Origin: Trichobilharzia szidati
Taxonomy: Eukaryota; Platyhelminthes; Trematoda; Strigeidida; Schistosomatidae
DNA length: 64,000 bases
Reading direction: 5' to 3'
Assembly: GCA_944472155.2 (NCBI GenBank)
Contig: OX235271.1
Location: 40,660,633 to 40,724,632 of the forward strand
Of the stretch, positions 51,740-61,239 are shown in pieces; the first letter of the stretch is position 1; every line of letters begins with the position of its first letter. The notes beneath the pieces were generated by a model. That model saw only the letters and a list, made by a program, of their open reading frames with translations, had not been told where the DNA came from and made no database searches. Position numbers and translations under genes: made by a program.

Positions 51740-54535
51740 TTCTCTCGATGAAAGCAGGAATAAGAATAGGGACGTGGAATGTCCGTACAATGTACGAGGC
51801 TGGAAAGCCTGTCCAGGTAGCCAAAGAAATGAGAAGATATGCAATAGAAGTATCTGCGACAGCAGATGGAATGGATGTGAACTGTCAAAAATTGTCAACT
51901 GGTGAGTCAGTAATCTACTCCGGTCTGGTCACCCAGATGAAAACGAAGAGAACACTGATGCAGTGAGTGGCTATAATGATGTCACTAGTGGCAGCAAAAG
52001 TCCTAATGCAGTGGTAACTAATCTCCTCCTGCAGGATAATGACAGCAAGATTCAACTCAAAATGAAGAAAGGTTACAATTATCACGCAGTGCTACAAACA
52101 ACGTGAAACAAGACAAGAAGGAAGGGTTTTATCGACAACTACAAACAGTAATGGACAGAATTCTGTGCTTTCAACGATCTGGTGATCGGAAGCAGCATGT
52201 ACAAACACAAGGATATACATAAAGCAACATGGATTTCGCCTGACAGACACACCACAAACCAGATAGACTTCATCTCAACGCTGCTAAAAGAAGTGGAAAC
52301 GCAGCTGTCCTGGTGGACACAAAGTCGACAAGGGGAGCAGATGTGGGCTCAGACCATCATCTAGTTCAAGGAACCTTCAGGGTGAAGCTGAAATCCTTCA
52401 AAACAACTGGAAATAGACCATTGTAATTCAAGTTCAGAAACTGAAGGATAAAACTTCAAGGGATGCATTCACTGCAGATCAGATCAGAGCGAAGTCGGAA
52501 ACACTACGTGGCATCACTGAGGAAACCTGCGTGGAAGAACATTGGGAGAAAAGAAAAGACAATGAATGGTTCTCAACGGATACCTACGTGGAAGCTAATC
52601 GAGGAGAGGAGGATGGCGAAAGAGAAGATGACTACTCAATGCAGAGATGGACAACAGAAGGAGAAGCTTAGTTCAATGTACACTGTACTGAATAAAGAAG
52701 TGAAGAAGAGTGCTAGAAAAGATAAACGACAATTCTACAACACACTGACCAGCAACTGAAGCAGAACAGGCAGGCCACAGGCAAAAGAGACATCAGGACA
52801 TTATATCAGATAACCAGGTCTCTATATCCGAGAAGAGATCAACCCAGATAATGAAACCATTAAAAGATAATCAAGGGAACCTGATTACCAAGGAGGAAAA
52901 ACAAATCAAACAATGGGCTGATCACCTTAAAGTACTCTTGAATCGACCATAACCTGCGATCAAGCTACTGAAAGTCAGCCAGGAAGGTAGCAGGGTAAGA
53001 CAGAATCCCGCCTGAAGCACTGAAAACGGACCCAGAGACTGTGGCAGATGTGTTCACGCCATTATTGCAAAAGGTTTGGAAGGAAGGAAAGGTGCCTACT
53101 GACTGGAAGAAAGGCTGTCTACCTTGTCAAGGGTGACTTAAGACTAATTCTGCAAGAACTGGAGTGGAATAACGCTCTTGTCCGCGCCAAGTGAAATGCT
53201 AAATGGCGTTATTCTGGAGAGACTGAAAGATGAACTGGATGCAGAACTCCACCAGCCCAACTGGGACAAGCTGGCTGGATTCAGGAAAGGCAAATAATTG
53301 TGTGCTGATCAAATTTCAACTTTATACATCGTCATTGAACAAGGCATACAATGGCAGTCCAACCTCTACCTTAACTTCAAAGGCCTTCGACAGTGTTGAC
53401 TGCGATGTAATTTGGAAACTGCTTCAACACTACGGAGTGCAGTGCCCCAAGTCTTCATCAACCTCATTCAACAGCTGACTGTATGACAATGCCACGTGTC
53501 AGGTGATCCACAACGGAAAACTCAGCGAGGCATTCGAAGTGAATACAGGAGTAAGACAAGGCTGACTGCCTATTATCACCTACGATGATATCCTTAATTG
53601 TGGTGGACTGAATTATGCGTCAGACTGTGGAGAGCGAGGAGACAGGTATACGCTTGACCACCGATAATAAGACCCTAGACGATCTGAATTTTGCAGATGA
53701 TATATGCATAATGTCACACAAACTCGAAGACTTACAAGCGAAAACCAACAAAGTGGCTGAAGATACCAGCAGCAAGAACAGGGTGGCTGTCTGGTTTCAA
53801 CACAGAACTTTGCACCGATGTGCAACAGTTCGAGTCGCCACACGAGGACAGGACTCCAGATGAACATAGGGAAGGCGTAGGTGATGAAGACAACCAACCA
53901 GAACCAATCACCATCAACGGGAAAAACCTGACAGAGGTTACTTCCCTCATTTATCTAGGAAACATCGTTTCAACCACAGGCGAAACGGATGATGTCAAGG
54001 TCAGAATCGGGAAGGCAAGATACGCCTTCTTCAAACTGAAACCAGTTTGGAAATCTGCTGCACTCAGCAACAAGATTCGGATTTTCAACACAAATGTTAA
54101 ATTAGTTCTTCTATACGAGTTAGAAACTTGACCAGCGTGTGACGAAGAGGATTACCAACAGGTCACAGACTTTTATCAACAGCTGCCACCATATTGAAGA
54201 TCAAATAGCCAACCGGCCACAAAGAATTGGCAACAAGAAACTATGGGAACAAACCAACCAAGAGCCGATTGCTCAACAAATATATGGGAGAAAATGGAGA
54301 CTGTCGAATGACATCGCACTCAATGCAAGCCTTCACTCGAGTGGAAACCCAATGGGAAGCGGCGACGAGTGGGTCGCTGTTGCGAAGGTGACATGGAGGA
54401 GATTGTGTGGTGAGGAGATGAGAGATTATGGGCAATCGTGTGGCTGGCCAGCTTAGAACAGAACAGAGTGGAGGTGTGTTGTTGAAGCTCTATGTTCCAC
54501 TCGGAACCCAAGGGAACAATAATAATAATAATCTG
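51740..54535 (+). mobile_element. RTE1 LINE, near-full-length but decayed
   Basis: In order on the plus strand: the AP-endonuclease start (IGTWNVRTMYEAGK at about 51763), its end (ATWISPDRHTTNQIDFIS, 52230-52283), RT palm with SKAFDSVD (about 53375), NTGVRQG (about 53547), LNFADDICIM (about 53687), the C-terminal YLGNIVSTTGE (about 53960) and a terminal region matching the 29-kb copy (WRRLCGEEMRDYGQSCG). The element ends TTCCACTCGGAACCCAAGGGAAC and an (AAT)n tail. Many stops and frame changes; no long frame survives. A 60-base piece of RTE2 3' end lies inside it at about 53793-53850. Confidence 0.85.
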
Positions 54536-54539
54536 AACA

Positions 54540-55050
54540 ATATCAACTCATTCTACAGATATTAGTCCCTTACATATGGAATCTCTTATCATAGCTTGAC
54601 GATGCTACAATAGCTTAAACAATGAAATGTAGATTTTTGTTCTCTTTTGAGTACAAATGTGTATAGACCACAAGAATTGTTTTAAAAAAATGAGAGACTG
54701 ACCATAAAAATCCCCGAAAATATTAGTCTTTCCGCTATTTAAAATGCTAGTCACTGTTTTGGGGAAAAAGTTCTAAAATTCCCACTGCTTGACTCCAAGT
54801 TGCATTCATAATTGTGATACACATTACAAAACATCTCAAGAAAGTTTTAAGTGTCATCTAGTAAAAAAAAAATCAATCAAGATGTAATTGTTTCTGTGCC
54901 ATAGGAAACAATGTTGTAATAGAAACTGTTGATGTTATTATGGTGACCTTCAAGGTAAAATATTTATGTAACTCTAGCACTTATTTGAAATTAGAAGAAA
55001 TTCAACGCTCATTAACTACTTTAGGCGTACAGTTTTGGTTAACGAAACTG
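54540..55050. other. No feature recognised
   Basis: Within the proposed intron; no exon or repeat seen. Confidence 0.3.
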
Positions 55051-55054
55051 AATC

Positions 55055-55480
55055 GATGAAGTTATGAAGCTGCATCAGCTGAAATGGCTAGGACACATGC
55101 TACGCGCCTGACAAGCGATCGCCTTCTTAGTTGGCATAAGACTAATTGGGGAGTCTTCGTCTGCTGGTTTGAGCCAAGTAGGCTGGGGTCCTCAGGATAC
55201 TAAGAACCAGTGGCTGAAGACTGTTGGAGCAGATGAATTCACATTTTATGAACTGCCAGATCGATTAAATTCCCACTACCCACTATGTACTTATTATGGA
55301 CAAGATTTTATTATGATAAATCACAGTTTTATACTTATATCACTATGTACTTATTCCCTTTCCCGCATATTTCTGCTCATCGTGGTTCCTCTGCATTTTT
55401 CTACTTCTACATGTGTGGTTATGAAGTGTCGCAACTTGAAATGATGCATTTTAGTGCACAGTTTCACAATGAAACCTAGT
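55055..55480 (+). mobile_element. RTE2 LINE fragment
   Basis: Plus strand: VMKLHQLKWLGHMLRA, then GLSQVGWGPQDTKNQWLKT, matching the C-terminal frame of 50430-51290, and an end related to the RTE2 3' terminus (TGAAGTGTCGCAACTTGAA). Confidence 0.75.
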
Positions 55481-55484
55481 TAAT

Positions 55485-56200
55485 GTAGAACAATAAGCTT
55501 AGTGAGTATAAATCGAAATGACTAATGAAAGTAGTGAATCAAGTGCATTTTGACATAAATTAGCAGTGTCTGTTAATTGATATCATAAAGCACTTTAGGT
55601 TTTCAGAGGAAGCAAAGTACCCAAGAATCCCGATTTTTGTATTTCATCTACAGTAAATGACGTTACTTTGTCTGCTTAGATCATCGTTTTATGAAAACAT
55701 TGAAAATAGAATCCATACAGAATTTCCCTTTGCCTCAAATTGTTTAAAAAAAAATGCATTTTTGGAGTCAAATCTTTAAGTTAGTGGACCACATTTCTTC
55801 TTCTGCTTACACTAAGCTGAATGTATTATGTATAAATGTACACTTATGAGTAATGAGATATGTATTGACCACTGGTACTCAATGGTCTGAGACACCTGTT
55901 ATGACTTGTTGCGGTTGATGGTAGGCGGATTGTGGTTTTATCCTTAAAATATTCTCAAGTGGCCACGCATCTAAAACGTCTTCCAGGTAACTTATATCCG
56001 TTCTTAACGAGGTCAAAAGCGAATGGCCGGCGCTCGTCACTGTACTGCTGAGCACATAAAGTTGATTTAGGTGAGTTGGGGAACCTAATAGTGGACATAT
56101 CTTCTGAGATATGAAGGGAATAGATATTGCAGTAAGCATACTGCATCAACTAAAGGAGCCCCTGGGAAAGCAGATCTTGACACTGCTTTCCTGTTTTATG
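55485..56200. other. No feature recognised
   Basis: Within the proposed intron. The 86-codon frame at 55879-56139 (minus) has no recognisable domain. Confidence 0.3.
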
Positions 56201-56205
56201 GATTA

Positions 56206-57425
56206 ATAATAATAATAATAATAATAATTTGCTTTATTCCAGAAACAGTACTAGTGGTACAGTGTGGAATTTTCAGCACATATCTACAATATTTGCATCT
56301 AATTTTACCGACATTTAAAATAAGTATTAAACAAATAAAAAATAAATCTGAAGACACCAACAGCAAAAAAAAAAAAAACAGGATAAACACAAAATAATTA
56401 TGAATGCGAAAAAGTACCAAAGTCTACCAAGGTCTAATGCAGTGTTTGTGGTGGTAGTGTGAGTAATCCTGAATAATACAAAATTTTTTGAGGTGGTGAC
56501 TATGGCATTCACAAACAATGATTGTCAGTTTAATATTGCCGAAAAGTATAGAAAATAAGAAAAACAACCACAAAACTAATAATTACATGATGGTTAATGA
56601 CACGATAATTTTGTAATACTCATAGCGGTAATATAGTCGGAACCAGTGGATACACAATAGAAGGAATATAGTAAAGTACAAAAAAGGAAGCCAATGTTAA
56701 TATTTCAGGTAGCTAAGTAAGTTTGAAGAAGGAGTTCACTAAAGAATACGAAATAAGAGAGAAATAAAAGAGTATGAAATTATGTTGTTAATAACAAAGC
56801 AAGTCATAGGTTTCACGCTTAACATTGTCTCTGTCGCTTAGAACACGGGCCAAGTATGGTATCGTTGAGTTCCTGTACTTGGTTGTACGAGCATAGATTC
56901 TTTTATACTGATTTCTGGTTTTACTTGATGAGATACAAGGAGAGAGTTGGGAATAGAGGGGGTGTTAGGGGTCTGAGAGTTTGGTTTTAGACCATTTTTC
57001 ACATGTATTCAGATGCCTATCAACTAAAGTAGTCACGAGCTGACTGAGATTAACACCACTAGTCCTACTAACTACTGTCAACATCCTTCTCAGGATGGAA
57101 TAGTCCTTTTTCAGTAGACCAGGAAAGACTAACGGGGAGCAGTAAAGCAGAATAGGTAGGATACAAGAGTTGACAAATTGTGAAAGTAGAGGTTGGGTGA
57201 TTCCGGATTGTCTAAGTTTCTTAATGTAGTAGGTAAGACAGAGCACTTTCCTAGAAATCATTAGGATATGAGATGTCCAAGTAAGGTCAGAAGATAGAAC
57301 TAGACCGAGGTATTTTGCATTAGACTTAGTTTCAATTTTAGTCCCCACAATGCAACAGTCTTCATGAGAACTTACTAAGACCAAAGCTTCTAGGGGTAAT
57401 CTTTCAAGAAAACCAAATTCACTCT
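56206..57425 (-). mobile_element. CR1-like LINE, C-terminal RT part and 3' end
   Basis: Minus strand: one frame (57425 to 56965) with the after-palm region of a CR1/Jockey-type reverse transcriptase: LERLPLEALVLVSS, KSNAKYLGLVLSSDLTWTSH, then ILPILLYCSPLVFPGLLKK and a stop. The 3' untranslated region ends CTGGAATAAAGCAAATTATT and an (ATT)n tail. The element is 5'-truncated at about 57425. Confidence 0.85.
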
Positions 57426-57671
57426 ATGAATCCGAGCATAACCACAGGCCTCTCATATAATACGATAGAACAATGTTATATTACTTCGTATAAAGTAAAA
57501 AAAATAAGGGTAACTACAGGACTCATAGGCCGTCTTCACTCAATGGAAGCCTTCGAATTCAGGGCTACATTAGATAAACAAGTGAATTTAAGATAACAGG
57601 AAGTTGGCAAAGTAAGCTCAGTTAATAAAGTCACACGGAAAAAAACAAAAAAAACAAACATGAATACTCAC

Positions 57672-58026
57672 TTGGGTCATGAAGGTAAGTGAAATTATTG
57701 AATTCTTGATTTGTAACTGGTTGATTATAAACATCACATTCTATCTGAGCAGAATTGTAGTCATCATGGAGTGTACTAGTTTTCAATGTATCTTTTGACA
57801 AGTATTGATTTTCATGAATAGGTTGACTTTGACCCCATAAAAGTTGTTTGGCTTTCAAAGCGGTTACAGCAATCATCAGGCCATGACGAAGTCTAATTCC
57901 CCCACGAGAACGTTTAGCTTGATCAAGTTTTTGTAATGATGTAAATAAAATGTACTGTGCTGTAACAGGATTAATACCATAATCCATAAAACTATCACTC
58001 TGATGCCTAGACATGACACGAGACAT
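57672..58026 (-). CDS. IER-family (immediate early response) gene, exon 1
   Basis: An intact 118-codon frame starts MSRVMSRHQSDS (an in-frame stop lies just upstream) and runs to a consensus donor, CCA-A|GTGAGT, in phase 1. Residues 22-62 match the N-terminal signature of the IER2/IER5 family: AQYILFTSLQKLDQAKRSR, then GGIRLRHGLMIAVTALKAKQLL, i.e. A-Q-x-I-x-x-S-L-x-K followed by R-G-G-[IA]-[RK]-L and a hydrophobic helix ending A-K-x-L. In vertebrates these are stress- and growth-induced nuclear regulators acting on transcription through PP2A and HSF1. The rest of the exon is polar and unconserved. With the proposed terminal exon the protein would be 176 residues, shorter than vertebrate members. 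The family call rests on motif memory and has not been searched. Confidence 0.7.
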
Positions 58027-58029
58027 AAC

Positions 58030-59090
58030 TAACTAGATGAATAAAAAAATAATTGTTTGTTTTACTATTTATTTGTATTCATACACATGCTGTTGACCTT
58101 GACTGACTCATGAGCAAAGTTGACCTATCTACGAGCTAGAAATGTCTTCAATTAATCATACCATTTACGTCTAGCCAATTGGTTAAAAACTCTAGTCACA
58201 TAAAAGACATGTGGGGACTGTTTGTTTTATTATTATTATTATTATTTAGGCAAGTGTGATACACACAGATTGATGCATAAGTTGATGATGCATCAGCTGA
58301 TCATAGAGATGAGTCATTCTTATGTGAATGACGTCTGTTGACCTTTGTCGATATTATAGTGGAAAAATATTTTGTCTGACCTTCAGACCAGTAAGTAGGG
58401 TAGGCTATAGTAGTAGCATAATGATCTAGTCAAATGGTCAGACACGTAAAATAAAAAGAACAGATTGGGGGGAAGAAAACTAACGCCATATACATATCTA
58501 TATGCAAAATAATTCAATCACGTTAAAGCCAATGGACAGGTGACAGGTACACAAAATAGAAACGGAAGGGGAAGATAACATATATTAAACACCGAATGAT
58601 ACGCGAGTAGCAATTAACAAAGGACGGGTCACTGAAAAATGGATACTTAAAATATCAAAAAAGCATAGTTTAGTAAACAAAGATTAGTGCCCTTGTTTAT
58701 CCTACAAGTCATTTGTATGAAACGATGTATAAAATCCCGTAATAAGCTAACGAGTTTTTTTGAGGTTTATAATGTCAACATCTTCTATTTAACAACTTTA
58801 GTTGCTTGTTTAATTGTAGTCAAAACGAGATAATCTGATAATTAACATTCACGCCAGTAGATTTAATATAAACATATGATATCAAAACTGTGTTTCGTAC
58901 TTACTGGCTTTCATCAACTAAACATGCATAGAATGCAAAGAGGCAACATGAACCTATTACAATTTGAAATTGGCTAATTCAGTACTAATTCCTTTGACAA
59001 TTAATTATCACACATTTCCTTTTAAGGCCAGTTCTTATTTTTCCGATTGGCAGATGGAACTGAAATGTCCAGCATCACGTTGCACGATAT
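58030..59090. other. Upstream of the IER-like gene; no feature recognised
   Basis: A short ATT tract lies near 58228. No promoter element or upstream exon could be placed with confidence. Confidence 0.35.
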
Positions 59091-59097
59091 GTGGCTC

Positions 59098-59275
59098 ACG
59101 TCGCCACCTCAGTGGTCTAGTGGATAGCGCTTTAGTGCTTGGCACGAAGGGCACATGGTTCGACTGGGAACATTACCACTCACTGGGGATTGCTGGTATA
59201 TCGAGCTGACGAGTCCCTGAGAGAACGAAACGCACATCATGGATTCCAGTGCTAGTCATCATCCACAAAATAATT
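59098..59275 (+). mobile_element. HSINE-1 (SMalpha-like) copy
   Basis: tRNA-like head (box A AGTGGTCTAGTGGATAGCGC; box B GGTTCGACTGGG), a linker (CACTGGGGATTGCTGG), the ribozyme and the 3' end GATTCCAGTGCTAGTCATCATCCAC. This order is that of the SMalpha family of schistosomes. Confidence 0.85.
59205..59255 (+). ncRNA. Hammerhead motif in HSINE-1
   Basis: Core CTGACGA (59206-59212 region), stem II GTCC..GAAC (imperfect), GAAA, CGCAC, then ATGGATTCC as the 3' arm. The core bases are all present; stems are weaker than in the reference SMalpha ribozyme. Confidence 0.65.
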
Positions 59276-59297
59276 ACCACAGAGTTGTGTGAATTGT

Positions 59298-59362
59298 AGA
59301 GGCCAGCAGTAGGATCCTTGCCAAGTGTTTCGTCCTACTTGGGACTCATCAGCTAAACGTAG
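59298..59362 (-). ncRNA. Hammerhead motif with perfect core and stem II
   Basis: Minus strand: CTGATGA, stem II GTCC/GGAC with a CAAGTA loop, GAAAC. Stem I is short (TAG/CTA) and stem III not clear. The element it belongs to was not identified; the core resembles HSINE-1/-2. Confidence 0.6.
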
Positions 59363-59479
59363 CTTCAATCCCTAGTGAGTGTGTGATGGCGTTCTATTGA
59401 GACTCCCAAACTTGTAATTCCCCATGAATTTAAATTTGCAATCATGAAAAACGCTCATATGCCTACTCGACCGTAAATC

Positions 59480-59765
59480 AACAGTTCTGTGATATTTTCA
59501 AGTATTGGTTTTGTAGGGATTTTGTTTGATTGGTTGGAGGATTTCATCCTGAGCTGACATCAGTTAGAGAATCAGTGGGAAACATGGGGGTACTGGACAG
59601 CTGTTTCATCCTAGTTTGGGGCTCTTCAATAGTAAGCAACCACCACCAAGGTTCGAACCCAGGATCTTCTGGTTACAAGGCTAGCGAGCTCATAGACCAT
59701 TAAACCACTGGGACCTGTTTCGTCCTAGTTTGGGACTCTTCATCAGTACGCACTCGCCGGGGTTC
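59480..59765 (-). mobile_element. HSINE-2 copy with duplicated ribozyme end
   Basis: Minus strand: 59480-59715 has body, head (box B GGTTCGAACC) and ribozyme segment; 59716-59765 repeats a ribozyme segment (ACTGATGAAGAGTCCC, AAACTAGGACGAAAC) directly outside it. C3 is changed in the outer one under the stem I-based alignment. Confidence 0.7.
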
Positions 59766-59769
59766 TGTG

Positions 59770-60635
59770 GTATAACTTCCTTGATGTACGTCGAGGTAAA
59801 CATTTCCTGCAAAGCTATCGATTCATTTTTAGCAATACTAAATGTGTGAATGTAAAAAGGCACTACAAAATCACGCGTCTAACTGTAAGAAAGAAAATTG
59901 CGAAAATATGAATCTATAGAGTTTTAGACAATCAACAGGAAGTTGTCAACAGATATATCACGTTTTTAACGTCAACAAGGCATATTTACAGTTTCAAAAG
60001 AATTGATGTACCCTTAGAAATTTGAATCATCATTCAGTGCCTTAGATAAATACTCGGTTTCGTGAATGATCATCAGCGGTGTGAGACGAAGTCTGAAGTT
60101 ATGCACCATTTGTGGCGGTACATCTTAAGCCTAATCTTCATAAGTATTAGGTACATATAGAAATATAGGATGACTGGGCTTCAGTTGAAATGAACTGTTT
60201 CGAATTCTTCGACTTGTTGCAAGTAACACACAAGAAAAGTGAAGAGATACACTGTTTGTCAATGATCTCTCAGGTAATGTGTCACTGGGATATTGAGGAG
60301 CTATAGTGTTATGGTGGGTCGATTGGGTGGTGTAATCAAACACCGTTACATAAAGGATATACCAGAGATCCATTACGCGACTGTTTGATATTCCCTTTCA
60401 AGTTAGGACAGACTGTATAGCTTTACAGTAGCAGCATAAATGCCGTGATGCGATGTAATAAGGTATCCAACAGGAGCAAGCCAGCCAGCTGCTGCAACGA
60501 TTCCACAACCGAAACGCTGGTGCTAAACAAAGTTCATCTTGACAGTATCAGCAACATATAATAATGTAGAGGAGAAAAAAGAAGAAAAGAATCCATCTAA
60601 TCTAATGGATAAATATTCAAAATAATTTGATTTCA
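59770..60635. other. No gene recognised
   Basis: The 80-codon minus frame at 60131-60373 has no known domain. Confidence 0.3.
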
Positions 60636-60639
60636 TTTA

Positions 60640-60960
60640 TTAGACTTCGTCAGGAAACAGCAATAGTTCGAGAGATCATTGAAAACCAGGGAGTACTGGA
60701 CAATCGTTTCGTCCTATTTTGGGACTTTTCAGCAATGTGTTCCGACAGGGATCACAACGTGGGACTTTCAGATTACCAGGCTAAGCTCGTCGACCATTCA
60801 GTCAACTGGGCTAGAATTCAATGGTCAGTGAATTATAACTCTATTAACTCATGATATAACGCTACCCTCAACTAGGGCCTTCAATGTGCATCCCTCTCTC
60901 TGCCTTGACATAGTGGACCCCAATGCTCACGACTTCTCACTATAGCCTCAAAACATTCAT
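60640..60960 (-). mobile_element. HSINE-2 copy, diverged
   Basis: Minus strand: decayed head, then CTGAAAAGTCCCAAAATAGGAC, GAAAC, GATTGTCCAGTACTCCCTGG and the TTCAATGATCTC body. Confidence 0.7.
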
Positions 60961-61054
60961 CCAGCAGCCATTATTGAGTCAGGGATCGATATTTAGATTA
61001 TGGAATTTGTGACGATTTGGATTAATTTAATTTAAATTGTTAGATTTCGTCAGG

Positions 61055-61180
61055 AATTAACGTCAATTTCGACAGATCATTGAAAACAAGAAGGAAGCAC
61101 TGGAACAACTGTTTCGTCCTATATTGGAATTCTTCGGTAGTGAGCACCCACAACTCTAAATGGATCACATCTAGGACCTT
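61055..61180 (-). mobile_element. HSINE-2 fragment
   Basis: Minus strand: GAATTCCAATATAGGACGAAACAGTTG and TTCAATGATCT, a decayed ribozyme and body. Confidence 0.55.
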
Positions 61181-61239
61181 TTTTAATGGTAGAAGACGAC
61201 AGACTTGGTAAAGGAATATTTATGTGCAATTTAGTATAT

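Larger units (their letters stand above)
44045..57671 (-). other. Proposed 13.6-kb intron of the IER-like gene
   Basis: GTGAGT at 57671-57666 and TACAG at 44049-44045 (minus strand). It holds HSINE-2 copies, SINE-T/T2 pieces, a PLE-C palindrome, Merlin fragments, repeat R3, RTE1 and RTE2 LINEs and a CR1-like LINE. No other host exon was recognised inside. Confidence 0.5.
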
